Assembly: GCA_015272165.1 (NCBI GenBank)
Contig: JACYMF010000058.1
Span: forward strand, 57,289 to 121,288
From: Cyanobacterium sp. T60_A2020_053
Lineage (GTDB): Bacteria > Cyanobacteriota > Cyanobacteriia > Cyanobacteriales > Cyanobacteriaceae
DNA length: 64,000 nucleotides
Direction: 5' to 3'
The notes beneath the pieces are model-generated. The model had not been told where the DNA came from and made no database searches. It worked only from the letters and a program-made list of their open reading frames with translations. This document shows, piece after piece, positions 9,646-18,655 of the stretch. Position 1 is the stretch's first letter. Every line of letters starts with the position of its first letter. The translations under genes were made by a program, and so were the position numbers.

Positions 9646-9703
9646 GGTCACTTCCCACTATGCACTATCCACCCCCCTCACGATTGTACTTTTTCAGGAC
9701 GCT

Positions 9704-11347
9704 CTATTTCAAGCGCCCGGATCGTAAAATACTAACAATTAGCCATAAACCCAATAAACTTGCCGCCGCAAATAAAATATTACTTAATAACATTAATTGT
9801 GCCGTGGAAGCGCCCGTCGAAATAATCGCAGCACCCATAATCAGCGCCCCTACCACAATACTAAAAGATAAACGGTTAGCTGAATCATCCAAACTACGCC
9901 GTAAATTATCTAATTCTCTGATTTGTAGATTGAACTGTAAAGTTTCCGAACTTAAGCGATCAAGAATAACATCTAGTTGACGAGGAGAACGTAAACCAAT
10001 AGATTTTAAATCTAAAACTGTACGAAAAGCCGTTTGTAAAGGAGTATCCCCCACCAGTTGACGGCGCAATAAATCCATCGTTAAAGGTTTTATTTCATTT
10101 AAAAGGTTAATATCGGGATTAAATTGACGAGCAACTCCTTCTAAATTGGCTAAACTTTTAGCGTATAAACCCATATTACCGGGTAGCTTAATTTTATTAT
10201 TTCTACTTACCTCTAAAATCTCATAAAAAACCTCACTAAAATTAATTTGAGAAAGACTCATATTATAGTACTTTCTCAACATAATATTATAGTCATTTTC
10301 CAAACGAGCAATATTAGTTTTACTAGAATTATTTTCTGATAATTCTAAAGTTAACTGGGCGCACTTCTGAGCATCAATATCCACTACTGCCAACAACATT
10401 TCTGTTAATAACTGTTGAGTACGAGGGTCTAAACGCCCTATCATACCACAATCAATCAAACCCAAGCGCCCGTCATCCAAGTAAAAAATATTACCCGGAT
10501 GAGGATCAGCATGAAAAAAACCATCTACATAAATTTGTTGAAAAAAAGCTCGAAATAATAAAGTGCTTAAATCAGCAATTAATTTACTATCTTCTGGCAT
10601 TTTTGCCTTGAGAATTGGCTTACCCTGTAACCACTCCATTACCAAAATTTTTTCAGTGGTATAATCCCAATAAATTTTAGGGACAGCGATTTTTTGAGGA
10701 TCAAACCATTTACTCTGATTCAGATTAAATCTTAACTTTTCTGTAAAAGTAGCTTCTTTCCTAAAATCTAACTCTGCCAACACCGCATTAGTAAACTCTT
10801 CCGCTAAACTAACCACATCATAATCATTGCCAAAATCACTCAACGCCACCAAATCGGCAATACCTTTGATGATACTAATATCTTGATTAACAATGCGTTC
10901 TATATTCGGGCGCTGAACTTTGATCGCTACATCCTCTCCGCTTATTAATTTACCACGATGTACTTGAGCAATAGAACCAGCCGCTAAGGGTTCTCGATCT
11001 AAGTGAGCAAAAATCTGTTCTAAAGGTCGATTATATTGGTCTTGAAGGGTTCTTTCTACCTCTCCCCATGTTACTGGTGGTACTTCTGCCTGTAATGCGG
11101 TTAGAGCCTCAATATATCGAGGTGGCAATAGATCAGGTCTAGTGCTTAGTAACTGACCAAATTTAACATAAAATGGACCTAACTGCACTAAAATGCGTTT
11201 CAGTACCTCTGGTGGAGGTAATTGAGGTTTATCTGACTTTCCCCCAGTCAAAATTCCTCGCATATAATCCCAACCGTTACCTAAAACGATTTCGATAATT
11301 TCTCTTTGTCGAGAACTACTTTTGCCTTTTGTGATTGAACTGGTCAT
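9704..11347 (-). CDS. ABC1/AarF/UbiB family atypical kinase
   Basis: A 547-residue UbiB-like protein. It has the KxGQ-type motif in YVKFGQLLSTRPDLLPPRY, the alanine-rich nucleotide loop AAGSIAQVHRG, the ATP lysine in VAIKVQRP, the catalytic HADPHPGNIFYL and metal-binding LIDCGMIG. The C-terminus carries two hydrophobic segments (about residues 495-540). The family consists of membrane-associated atypical kinases/ATPases that support quinone or other prenyl-lipid biosynthesis. In cyanobacteria plastoquinone or tocopherol metabolism is likely but unproven here. It is the only intact gene between the 6-9.7 kb remnants and dnaJ. A group II intron remnant lies 22 bp upstream of its start. Confidence 0.92.
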   Translation of the reverse strand: MTSSITKGKSSSRQREIIEIVLGNGWDYMRGILTGGKSDKPQLPPPEVLKRILVQLGPFYVKFGQLLSTRPDLLPPRYIEALTALQAEVPPVTWGEVERTLQDQYNRPLEQIFAHLDREPLAAGSIAQVHRGKLISGEDVAIKVQRPNIERIVNQDISIIKGIADLVALSDFGNDYDVVSLAEEFTNAVLAELDFRKEATFTEKLRFNLNQSKWFDPQKIAVPKIYWDYTTEKILVMEWLQGKPILKAKMPEDSKLIADLSTLLFRAFFQQIYVDGFFHADPHPGNIFYLDDGRLGLIDCGMIGRLDPRTQQLLTEMLLAVVDIDAQKCAQLTLELSENNSSKTNIARLENDYNIMLRKYYNMSLSQINFSEVFYEILEVSRNNKIKLPGNMGLYAKSLANLEGVARQFNPDINLLNEIKPLTMDLLRRQLVGDTPLQTAFRTVLDLKSIGLRSPRQLDVILDRLSSETLQFNLQIRELDNLRRSLDDSANRLSFSIVVGALIMGAAIISTGASTAQLMLLSNILFAAASLLGLWLIVSILRSGRLK

Positions 11348-11368
11348 TATTTTAGTGGTTCTTCTACT

Positions 11369-11890
11369 ATTAGGGGTTGAGAAGTGAATCGCTTTACTCC
11401 CCTCCCATTTAAAACTGTATATGAGACTTTCACCTCATACGGGTCCTTTGTCATAAATGTTGTCACCTTTCCAAACTTCCGTCTGTTTTGGTTTGAACAT
11501 CATGGCATTAAGGATTAAAAAGCTGTAGATTGTCGTATTTATTAGACCCTCCTAAGCTCTTAATTATATGGTCGATTTCCATAACATCCTCAGATGTGAA
11601 AATTTGTCCACAGTGAGGATACCGTCCTTTTTGTTTCCTGAGTAAGTTGCTTATTTTGGTTGGAATACCTCCATAACCGCTACTCATTCTTTTGCTTCAG
11701 TATATCGAATCTCTGTTAAATGGGGAATTGTTTCCTTTAACATTGATATGGTATTTGACTATTGTGGAAGGTTGTTTGTTTAAAATTAACCCTTCTTTGG
11801 TTTTGAAAGTACAGTGTCCATGTACTTTCTATCCATTCTTAGAACACAGAACTTTGATTAACAAATCATTTCCCGATTTTTTTAAGTAAT
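11369..11890 (-). pseudogene. Group II intron 3' remnant with degraded maturase (HNH part)
   Basis: On the minus strand, from about 11890 down to 11463, broken frames encode a maturase C-terminus: TFKTKEGLILNKQPSTIVKY, then RDSIY with a stop where Trp is expected, and an HNH endonuclease module (PHCGQIFTSEDVMEIDHII, LGGSNKYDNLQLF, CHD). Stops at the expected Trp and in the CHD region show decay. After the TGA at 11463-11465 come a domain V hairpin (11411-11445) and a purine-rich 3' tail GGGAGGGGAGTAAAGCG, ending near 11369 at CCCCTAAT. The RT domain and the 5' half of the intron are absent. A second, better preserved copy lies at 63516-63830. Confidence 0.82.
11411..11445 (-). ncRNA. Group II intron domain V hairpin (degenerate)
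   Basis: The minus strand reads CCGTATGAGGTGAAAGTC followed by TCATATACAGTTTT. This is the 34-nt two-stem hairpin with a GAAA tetraloop typical of domain V. Compared with the 63557-63590 copy it has extra mismatches in the lower stem, so it is probably inactive. Confidence 0.7.
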
Positions 11891-12246
11891 ATAAATTGTC
11901 AGAATTTAAAAATAGCTGAAACTATATTTACTAAAGATACTTAATGGAAAAGTAACAAATGAGGGTTAGTTCAAGCTATGTCTAAATTTATCTTTACCCC
12001 CTGCCTTTTGCTCTTTGACCTTATTCATCGTTAAAAGTGAAAAATAGGGTTAAATTTGATGAAAAAATCATAGAATTTTTAACGATTAATGCCAACAGTT
12101 TAACGAAAATTTACCAATTTTTGTCCTTTGCTTTCTTCACGCTACTTTTGATAATCAATTAAGTAACATAATATTAAGGTAATCTAGTAGAATGTTAATT
12201 AACAGTGTAAAAAAAATAGATCAACAAACGTAGAATTAAAACCGAT
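11891..12246. other. AT-rich spacer upstream of dnaJ
   Basis: No open frame or RNA gene is evident. The stretch holds one degenerate heptamer-type phrase (CCCCCTGCCTTTTGCTCTTTG near 11997). The dnaJ promoter is presumably in the last 100 bp, but no box stands out. Confidence 0.5.
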
Positions 12247-13383
12247 ATGTCAGGCGATTATTACCAAACCCTCGGAGTCTCCCGTGATGCAACCAAAGAA
12301 GAAATCAAAAGAGCCTATCGTCAACAGGCGCGGAAATATCACCCCGACGTGAATAAGGAATCGGGTGCAGAAGAAAAATTTAAGGAAATAAATCGAGCCT
12401 ATGAAGTGCTGTCCGAACCAGAAACCAAAGCTCGTTATGATCGTTTTGGCGAAGCTGGGGTAAGTGGTGGAGGCGCTGGTGCTTCTGGCTTTGATCCTAG
12501 TGATATGGGCGGTTTTAGTGATATATTTGAAACTTTCTTTGGCGGTGGTTTTAGTACGGGGGGCGCTACTTCTAGTCGTCGTCGTGGTCCAGTGCGGGGG
12601 GATGATCTCCGTCTTGATTTAACTCTCAAATTCCGTGAAGCAGTATTCGGTGGCGAAAAAGAAATCAAAATTCCCCACCTTGAAACCTGTGAGGTTTGTG
12701 ACGGCACAGGCGCTAAAAAAGGTAGTGGCGTGAAAACTTGTCCCACTTGTAATGGTGCTGGGCAGGTGAGGCGCGCTACTCGTACTCCCTTCGGTAGTTT
12801 TGCTCAAGTCACCGTTTGCCCTACTTGTAATGGTGAAGGACAAATTATTGAAGAAAAATGCGAATCTTGCGGAGGGCAAGGACGCAAACAACAAAACAAG
12901 AAACTAAAAATTACCATCCCTGCCGGAGTTGATAATGGCACTCGTTTAAGGGTGAGTGGAGAAGGTGATGCTGGTCTAAAAGGTGGTCCAGCTGGTGATT
13001 TGTACGTTTATCTCGCTGTAGAAAAAGATTCTCAGTTTAGACGTGATGGTAATAATATTCACTCGGAAATCAGCATCAGCTATTTACAAGCTATTCTTGG
13101 TTGTCGTTTGAAAGTTGCTACTATTGATGGTGATGAAGAGTTAGCTATTAATGCTGGTTTACAACCAGATACAGTGCTAACATTGCGTAGTAAGGGTGTA
13201 CCAAAACTGGGTAATTCTGTGAGTCGAGGTGATCATTTGTTAACAGTTCATGTGGAGATACCTACTAAAATTAGTGGAGAGGAACGAGAATTGTTAGAAA
13301 AATTAGCCAAAATCAAAGGAGATCATACTTCAAAAGGTGGTTTCGAGCGTTTTATTGATAGTATTTTTCATAGTAATAAATAG
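12247..13383 (+). CDS. dnaJ: Molecular chaperone DnaJ (class I Hsp40)
   Basis: A 378-residue full-length class I J-protein. It has a J domain (1-68) with the HPD tripeptide in KYHPDVNKE, which stimulates DnaK ATPase, and a Gly/Phe-rich linker (about 75-120). Four zinc repeats follow ([32 protein letters not shown]), then the C-terminal substrate-binding and dimerisation domains. It delivers unfolded substrates to DnaK in the cytosol. No dnaK or grpE flanks it here, so it is an isolated gene. No CIRCE operator was seen upstream. Confidence 0.96.
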   Translation: MSGDYYQTLGVSRDATKEEIKRAYRQQARKYHPDVNKESGAEEKFKEINRAYEVLSEPETKARYDRFGEAGVSGGGAGASGFDPSDMGGFSDIFETFFGGGFSTGGATSSRRRGPVRGDDLRLDLTLKFREAVFGGEKEIKIPHLETCEVCDGTGAKKGSGVKTCPTCNGAGQVRRATRTPFGSFAQVTVCPTCNGEGQIIEEKCESCGGQGRKQQNKKLKITIPAGVDNGTRLRVSGEGDAGLKGGPAGDLYVYLAVEKDSQFRRDGNNIHSEISISYLQAILGCRLKVATIDGDEELAINAGLQPDTVLTLRSKGVPKLGNSVSRGDHLLTVHVEIPTKISGEERELLEKLAKIKGDHTSKGGFERFIDSIFHSNK

Positions 13384-13581
13384 GGTTTCCTGAAAAAGTC
13401 TTTTGATGAGGATAGGTCTCAGGCATCAGGTGTCAGGTATCAGGTTAAAGAATGAAAAATCAAGGTTTTGAATGGTGGGCATTGCCCACCCTACGAATAA
13501 AATCACTTTATGACCTATACAAAGTTTTTTAAAACAGCTAAAGTAAAGATAAAAAATTTTGTTATTCTCTAGTTTTATACT
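13384..13581. repeat. Spacer with CTGAAAAAGTC / GGTGTCAGGTATCAGG repeat
   Basis: Starting at 13390, CTGAAAAAGTCTTTTGATGA and the following GGTGTCAGGTATCAGGTTAA nearly duplicate 38292-38345. This is a fragment of the TGCTGAAAAA element family. The rest of the spacer shows nothing recognisable. Confidence 0.65.
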
Positions 13582-14598
13582 TTAAAAAAAGTAACTGTAA
13601 GACAGGGTAAAAATGAAGGTTAATTGAGCAATTAATATCATTAAATATAGAATCATTCTGGGTTTAAAAATTGATAACATTAAACCCATGGCTTTAATGT
13701 CAATCATAGGACCAAATACCAAAAAAGCCACTAGGGAGGCTGTGGTAAAAGTGGACGCAAATGACAAGACAAAAAATGAGTCCACAGTAGAGCAAATAGA
13801 CACCACCGCCGCTAGAATCATCATGGCAACAATGGAAGTAATGGTATCTTGTCCAATATTTAAGATAATTTCTCTTGGTATAAAAACTTGCACTGAGGCA
13901 GCGATAGCACTACCTAACACCAATACTCCTCCTAAATCTCTTAATTCTTGGGTGACGTTATCAATAAACAAGTTTAATTTTTCGGATGTAAAGGGCGATT
14001 TTGCTTTTTTTTCCTCAGATTTAAGCAAATTTTCATCCATTTTTACCATTTGCCCTGACTGATTTAAAATAAAACTACCTGAGTTTAATAGGCTATATTC
14101 TGAGGTGCTGGGAGATGGTGGTGGTGGATTTAATAAAACCGTGATGCGTTTGGCTAAGGATGGTTTTAAGAGGGGGCGAAAATCTTTTTGGAGGCTAAAA
14201 AGGCAACCCATGGAAATAGCAATGGTCAGAGAAAAAAGGATTCTTAACCAAAAGATGATGGGTTGTCCTCGAAATGCTACATAAGTTGACCATAATACCA
14301 CTGGATTGATGGTGGGCGCTGCTAATAAAAAGGAAACTGCAACGGAAGTGGGCAATCCTTGTAGTAAAAATCGGCGCGCGACGGGAATATTACCGCATTC
14401 ACAGACGGGAAAGCAAAAACCGAATAAACTGCCCACAATAGAGCCTAGAATTGGGTTTGATGGCATTAAAGAGATAAGTTTTCTTTCATCTACAAAAATT
14501 ATTAAACTACTAGAAAGCAATACTCCTAACAGTAGAAATGGCATTGCTTCCACCAACAAACTTAAAAATAGGGTGAGGGCGCTGTATAACTGATCCAT
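13582..14598 (-). CDS. DUF318/ArsP-like permease
   Basis: A 338-residue polytopic membrane protein with about eight hydrophobic segments. It has the family hallmark FCFPVCECGNIPVARR followed by LPTSVAVSFLLAAPTINPVV, and a second half containing AMMILAAVVSICSTVDSFFV. The central part (residues about 150-215) is a hydrophilic loop rich in Pro, Ser and Lys. Related permeases include ArsP (trivalent organoarsenical export) and YraQ-type proteins. The paired cysteines suggest soft-metal or thiol chemistry, but the substrate here is unknown. No arsR or metallochaperone neighbour supports an arsenic role. Confidence 0.82.
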   Translation of the reverse strand: MDQLYSALTLFLSLLVEAMPFLLLGVLLSSSLIIFVDERKLISLMPSNPILGSIVGSLFGFCFPVCECGNIPVARRFLLQGLPTSVAVSFLLAAPTINPVVLWSTYVAFRGQPIIFWLRILFSLTIAISMGCLFSLQKDFRPLLKPSLAKRITVLLNPPPPSPSTSEYSLLNSGSFILNQSGQMVKMDENLLKSEEKKAKSPFTSEKLNLFIDNVTQELRDLGGVLVLGSAIAASVQVFIPREIILNIGQDTITSIVAMMILAAVVSICSTVDSFFVLSFASTFTTASLVAFLVFGPMIDIKAMGLMLSIFKPRMILYLMILIAQLTFIFTLSYSYFF

Positions 14599-14675
14599 TA
14601 ATTTATTTTTATTCTTTCAATGGTCTTAATGACCCTTGATTGATAATCGTACCGATAAACAAGATAACAAATAAT

Positions 14676-14762
14676 AATGGACAATGGATAATTAATAATT
14701 GATAATGAAAATTATTATTTCATAGTCCATAATTCATAATTTACAATTCATAATTAATTATC
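14676..14762. repeat. Heptamer tandem repeat of the AATTATG / AATTCAT type
   Basis: Interspersed ATAATTAATAATTGATAAT and TTCATAATTTACAATTCAT phrases form degenerate 7-bp tandem repeats and an AT-rich inverted region upstream of ccmO. It resembles the perfect arrays at 19895-19950 and 57127-57169. Confidence 0.6.
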
Positions 14763-14799
14763 TCCACCGTTAAATTAATCTTGAAGTAAAGAAAGAATA

Positions 14800-15702
14800 A
14801 TGTATGATGGAAGAGGAATAATTGTAAATACCCTCAGAGATAATTTAAAAATTTCTCAACCACTGTACATGAGAAAAAAACACGTTAGCCCCGATAGCGC
14901 CCTTGGCTTAGTTTCAACCCTCAGTTTTCCCGCCATAGTAGGCACAGCAGATATGATGCTCAAATCTGCTGAAGTGATTTTAGTGGGTTATGAAAAAATT
15001 GGCTCAGGGTATTGCACCGCCATTGTGAGGGGAAATATCGCTGACGTGCGCCTCGCTGTGGAGGAGGGCGCTAGAATGGCAGAACAAATCGGACAACTAC
15101 ATACTAAATTAGTCATAGCTCGTCCCATGCCTAATCTGGAGGCGATTTTTCCCATCGGCAGTAAATTGGTGGAGTTAGCTCAACAGGAAAGGGGTTATAG
15201 TCGTCTCAGTAATCGGTCTATCGGTTTAATTGAAACAAGGGGCTTCCCTGCGATGGTGGGCGCTGCTGATGCCATGATGAAATCGGCTGATGTACAATTA
15301 GCATCCTATGAAACCATAGGCGATGGACTTTGTACCGCCATCATTCGAGGCACAGTGGCAAATGTAGCCGTAGCCATTGAGGCTGGAATGGCAGAAGCCC
15401 AACGCATCGGCGAATTAAACGCCGTAATGATTATTCCTCGTTTATTAGAAGATTTAGAACATACTTTGCCTGTTGCTAATTACTGGTTAGAGGAGAAAGA
15501 AAAACAACAACCTCTACCGAATTTTGCTCAACAGAAACGCTCTATTCCTCGCAAAAAATTTGTTGCATTACCTGAATTGGAAAAAGTTCCTGTTAATCTT
15601 AATCGTGGGCAAAAAGTAGAGTTAAAAGCAGAATTAGAAAATCGACTCCCTCCCCGTAAATCCATACCCTTAGAAATTATTGAGCCTCAAGAAGAAGACT
15701 AA
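14800..15702 (+). CDS. ccmO: Carboxysome shell protein CcmO (tandem BMC domains)
   Basis: A 300-residue protein with two bacterial-microcompartment domains. BMC 1 spans about residues 34-118 (ALGLVSTLSFPAIVGTADMM, followed by YEKIGSGYCTAIVRG). BMC 2 spans about 140-222 (SIGLIETRGFPAMVGAADAM, followed by YETIGDGLCTAIIRG). A basic/proline C-terminal tail follows. Two BMC domains in one chain define CcmO, which forms pseudohexameric tiles in the beta-carboxysome shell. It lies apart from the ccmKLMN cluster, as in several cyanobacteria. The N-terminal 30 residues before BMC 1 are somewhat long, and a start at the second ATG (codon 24) is possible. Confidence 0.93.
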   Translation: MYDGRGIIVNTLRDNLKISQPLYMRKKHVSPDSALGLVSTLSFPAIVGTADMMLKSAEVILVGYEKIGSGYCTAIVRGNIADVRLAVEEGARMAEQIGQLHTKLVIARPMPNLEAIFPIGSKLVELAQQERGYSRLSNRSIGLIETRGFPAMVGAADAMMKSADVQLASYETIGDGLCTAIIRGTVANVAVAIEAGMAEAQRIGELNAVMIIPRLLEDLEHTLPVANYWLEEKEKQQPLPNFAQQKRSIPRKKFVALPELEKVPVNLNRGQKVELKAELENRLPPRKSIPLEIIEPQEED

Positions 15703-15759
15703 TTCATAGATGAAATCTTTCCAAATTTCAATCTAGTTTTGACAAAGCTAATTAGGGGT

Positions 15760-15845
15760 TGCTGAAAAAGTGGAGTCGTGAGGGGGGTGGTTAGTGGATA
15801 GTAAAAAGGTTTATAAATCAAAGGTTTTAGCATAATCATAGCTTC
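15760..15845 (+). repeat. TGCTGAAAAA-type element fragment
   Basis: TGCTGAAAAAGTGGAGTCGT, GAGGGGGGTGGTTAGTGGAT and a following AAATCAAAGGTTTTAG recall the element ends at 38291-38520 and 40583-40808. The middle is the reverse complement of sequence at 9660-9690 next to the IS982 remnant. It is probably a MITE fragment. Confidence 0.6.
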
Positions 15846-15939
15846 TTAAAAATTCCTAATTTTTATCAATGATTGTTGATTTATAACAAGAAGATAAGCA
15901 TTACAGACTTAAAGGCAAGGGGCTTAAGCCCCTTGATTT

Positions 15940-16473
15940 TTACTCATAATGAGGTGCTTGAGATTGTAATAATTTTGTAACTTGCTCAAATACATTATGG
16001 GATTGAGAACCTTTACTCAGTGCTTGTCTTTCGGGGTGAAATTCTGGGCGCTCTAAATATAATGAGATCGCTTGTTCTACTTGTGTGGTAATAAGTTTAT
16101 TCAATTCATCCAATGCCTTTGTGCGCTGAAAAGAAGCGCCCTCCTCCGTAGTTGCATAAAGTGGTGGTAAACGATTGAGTGCATAAGCAGATATATCACC
16201 CACATCCAATAAACGATTACTGGTAGTTTCAATTTCTGCCACCCTAGAGATAACCTCACTTACCACTAATTCTTCCATGACATTGATAAATTGTTTTCTT
16301 GGCATAGCTACCACTTCTCCTGTTAATAAAGCACCCATCAATTTGTCCAAAGATAAATATTCTTCATTGGATAACTCTGCTGACTGCTCACACATTCTAC
16401 CCACTTCCCCTTCCATCGTCGGGGTTAAATAGCCACTTTCCAATGCTTGATCAACAATCTCTGTAATTTTCAT
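15940..16473 (-). CDS. ComFB family protein (cyclic-dinucleotide receptor family)
   Basis: A protein of 177 residues from the ATG at 16473 (a GTG three codons upstream is also open). The central ComFB domain is recognisable from NVMEELVVSEVISRVAEIE and the DVGDISAYALNRLPPLYATTEEG segment. It is preceded by a helical N-terminal part (LDKLMGALLTGEVVAMPRKQ) shared with cyanobacterial ComFB proteins. Published work on the family links it to c-di-GMP/c-di-AMP binding and, in cyanobacteria, to cell size, motility and competence. That role is transferred here by homology. It is monocistronic. Confidence 0.82.
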   Translation of the reverse strand: MKITEIVDQALESGYLTPTMEGEVGRMCEQSAELSNEEYLSLDKLMGALLTGEVVAMPRKQFINVMEELVVSEVISRVAEIETTSNRLLDVGDISAYALNRLPPLYATTEEGASFQRTKALDELNKLITTQVEQAISLYLERPEFHPERQALSKGSQSHNVFEQVTKLLQSQAPHYE

Positions 16474-16711
16474 CGCCACCACTCAATTATTTATGCAAAA
16501 TACCTCTTTTATTTTAACCTCACTTTGAGTGATGGAAATAATTAATAATTTCTTGATCCAATCAAGAGACTCTCTGTTCTGCAACTTTGCTAAGTTAGTT
16601 TATGTTATTAGGTTTTGCTACAAAAACGAAGTCATGAACAAATATTAATGGGATAAGTGAGTATAGTCATTTTTCTTTCAATGTAATAGGGACAATGAAA
16701 AAAATTATTTT
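16474..16711. other. Spacer without recognisable features
   Basis: A 240-bp AT-rich spacer between two minus-strand genes. It presumably holds the comFB promoter. No repeat, RNA or terminator stands out. Confidence 0.4.
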
Positions 16712-17254
16712 CTAAGATTTTAAATCTAATAAACCTTGTTCTTTTAATTTAGGATTAAAGCGAACTTCAAAATTAATTTGTCGCTGATTTAGTTGTTGTT
16801 TAATTTCTTCTTCCACTCGGCGAGATATTTTTTTTAGAACCTTAATCTTACCTAACTCATCACTATTTTGATAGATTTGTTTGTCTTCCTCTGTCATGGT
16901 TAATTTAGCATCAATAGGTTGATTCCATTGACTTTCTTTTTCGCCATTACCCACGGGAATGTCACCATTTTCAGTTAACCATTGGTTTTTTATATCCTCT
17001 AAAATTGAGCGCGAAGGGCGCTGGATTTCGTAATATTTATACCAGTAGCATTCCTGAGGCTGTCTGACTAAATGTTGTTTTAAACTTAGTAATAGATTAC
17101 GAGAATAGCCTATGTATTGTAATTTTTTTTCTTCATTATAAATGGAATAAATAGCAATTTTATTATCTAAAGTTTTATTTATTGAACCATCTTGACCTAA
17201 ATAGGAATTAAATACTAATTCTACCAACTTAATTTGATCTATCTCAACGGACAT
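16712..17254 (-). CDS. GIY-YIG nuclease family protein
   Basis: A 180-residue protein whose residues 30-65 read IAIYSIYNEEKKLQYIGYSRNLLLSLKQH. This is a GIY-YIG-type core in which the first triplet is IYS and the second YIG, with the following Arg kept. The C-terminal half is charged and helical and has no known domain. Similar small GIY-YIG proteins are widespread in cyanobacteria. Whether this one cleaves DNA is unknown. It follows a small membrane protein and tatA on the same strand with 9-bp and 2-bp gaps, suggesting a three-gene operon. Confidence 0.72.
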   Translation of the reverse strand: MSVEIDQIKLVELVFNSYLGQDGSINKTLDNKIAIYSIYNEEKKLQYIGYSRNLLLSLKQHLVRQPQECYWYKYYEIQRPSRSILEDIKNQWLTENGDIPVGNGEKESQWNQPIDAKLTMTEEDKQIYQNSDELGKIKVLKKISRRVEEEIKQQLNQRQINFEVRFNPKLKEQGLLDLKS

Positions 17255-17263
17255 AATTATATT

Positions 17264-17485
17264 TTATTTAGTTTTAGGGGATTTTTTATAAGCCTTGGCG
17301 GAGGCAGTAGTCCAAAAATAAACAGCAATACCAAAAGGAATAATTCCAAACCCTATTCCTGTCATAACAGGATGATTTTGAGCAATGGGTAATGTGAGCA
17401 TACAAGCAAGAATTATTAGGCAATAAATTAAGCCTAAAAATGGTAAACCAATCACTAAAAAAGCAAATTTTGTATCTTTATCCAT
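17264..17485 (-). CDS. Small two-helix membrane protein, unknown function
   Basis: 73 residues with hydrophobic segments at about 8-35 (FAFLVIGLPFLGLIYCLII) and 42-60 (MTGIGFGIIPFGIAVYFW) and a Lys-rich C-terminal tail. I do not recognise the family. It sits between tatA and the GIY-YIG gene with almost no spacing, so it is likely translated as part of that operon. Confidence 0.65.
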   Translation of the reverse strand: MDKDTKFAFLVIGLPFLGLIYCLIILACMLTLPIAQNHPVMTGIGFGIIPFGIAVYFWTTASAKAYKKSPKTK

Positions 17486-17487
17486 AA

Positions 17488-17655
17488 TTATTTAAAATCC
17501 TGTTCTTCTTCTTCTGATGGTGGATTAATTTCTTCTTTAAAACCTCTCAAACTCTTACCTAATGCGTTGCCTAATTCGGGTAGTTTTTTGGGTCCAAAAA
17601 TAAGAATGACTACCACTAAAATAATAACAATTTCGGGAATACCTAAGCCAAACAT
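17488..17655 (-). CDS. tatA: Twin-arginine translocase subunit TatA/E
   Basis: A 55-residue frame, too short for a 60-residue cut-off. It starts at ATG 17655 with MFGLGIPEIVIILVVVILIF, the single TatA transmembrane helix. This is followed by the hinge phrase GPKKLPELGNALGKSLRGFK, an amphipathic helix, and an acidic tail. TatA oligomers form the pore for folded Tat substrates in the plasma or thylakoid membrane. TatB and TatC are not nearby. Its end lies 2 bp from the next gene, supporting co-transcription. Confidence 0.93.
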   Translation of the reverse strand: MFGLGIPEIVIILVVVILIFGPKKLPELGNALGKSLRGFKEEINPPSEEEEQDFK

Positions 17656-17727
17656 AATGTTTATTTCCGATAATTAACGTTTAAATGTACACTGATAACT
17701 GCATGATAACGAAAAATGATGATCACA

Positions 17728-18465
17728 ATGAGCGATATTTTTAATTCTAGTTTAAAAGAAAGATTACATCCTTTAATTAATCAGTTAGCTGATAGTATAG
17801 TACAAACTTGGTCAGCGCACCTCACCCTGAGCGATTATCAGTTGCCAGAGAATTTAGGTTATGTGGAAGGGAAGTTAGAAGGAGAAAGGTTAACCATTCA
17901 AAATTGTTGCTATCAAAGCCGTGAATTTCGCAAAATGCACCTTGAGTTGGCAAAGGTGGGAGAAAATTTAGATATTTTACACTGTGTGATGTTTCCTCGT
18001 TTTGGCTATGGTTTACCCATGTTTGGTTGTGATATTGTGGGCGGTAAAAGGGGTATTAGTGCCGCCATTGTGGATTTATCTCCCACCAGCGCCCTCCGCA
18101 CCCTCTCAGAAGACTATCAACAACGGTTAGGGGCGCTTTCTGATGATGGTTTCAGTGAAAAACGAGAATTACCCCCTTGGGGTGACATTTTCTCCCCTTA
18201 CTGTTTATTTATCCGCCCCCACGGTGATGAAGAAGAGCAAAATTTTATTAATCGAGTCACCAATTTTTTAACTATACATTGTCATATTGCTTTAGAATCT
18301 CAACTTTTATCAGCAGAAGAAGGACAAATATATTTAGCAGGGCAAAAAAATTATTGTCGTCAACAGCAGTTGAATGATAAAACGCGCCGTATTTTGGAGA
18401 AGGCTTTTGGCGAGGAATGGGCAGAAATTTATATGACTCAAGTCTTATTTGATATTCCTAATTAG
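17728..18465 (+). CDS. pcyA: Phycocyanobilin:ferredoxin oxidoreductase
   Basis: About 245 residues, the family length. It catalyses the four-electron, ferredoxin-dependent reduction of biliverdin IXalpha to phycocyanobilin, the phycobilisome and phytochrome chromophore. The catalytic residues correspond to the Synechocystis Glu76, His88 and Asp105 positions: Glu in [10 protein letters not shown], His in [10 protein letters not shown] and Asp in MFGCDIVGG. The C-terminal [19 protein letters not shown] signature is intact. Starts at 17716, 17719 and 17728 are possible; MSDIFNSS at 17728 resembles homologues best. It is divergent from tatA with a short shared promoter region. Confidence 0.95.
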   Translation: MSDIFNSSLKERLHPLINQLADSIVQTWSAHLTLSDYQLPENLGYVEGKLEGERLTIQNCCYQSREFRKMHLELAKVGENLDILHCVMFPRFGYGLPMFGCDIVGGKRGISAAIVDLSPTSALRTLSEDYQQRLGALSDDGFSEKRELPPWGDIFSPYCLFIRPHGDEEEQNFINRVTNFLTIHCHIALESQLLSAEEGQIYLAGQKNYCRQQQLNDKTRRILEKAFGEEWAEIYMTQVLFDIPN

Positions 18466-18469
18466 GTGA

Positions 18470-18651
18470 AGGGAAAAGGGCAATGGGCAAAGGGCAAAGG
18501 TTTTAAAAGGGCAAAGTTAAAAGGGCAAGGGGCAAAGGTTTTAAGGCTTACAAATTAGTAATACGAATATCTTAGTTCAATTTATTGAACGAAAAACTAT
18601 TGGTTCCGTGTAATTCATTACACGGTGGGTAAAGTCCGAAGATAGAATCTA
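18470..18651. repeat. AAGGGCA heptamers and a palindrome-bearing dispersed repeat
   Basis: 18470-18541 is degenerate AAGGGCA repeat. 18549-18651 matches the reverse complement of 38117-38220. It contains two perfect palindromes, GTTCAATTTATTGAAC and CCGTGTAATTCATTACACGG. The full copy at 38117 has terminal TTACAAAT inverted repeats; here the right end is lost against the nurA stop codon. It is probably a MITE whose folded form has two hairpins. Confidence 0.75.
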
Positions 18652-18655
18652 TCCC

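Noticed and set aside
12435..12894. Minus-strand frames opposite dnaJ
   Set aside because: They are shadows of a complete, conserved dnaJ; the composition is Pro/Ser-rich and there is no family.
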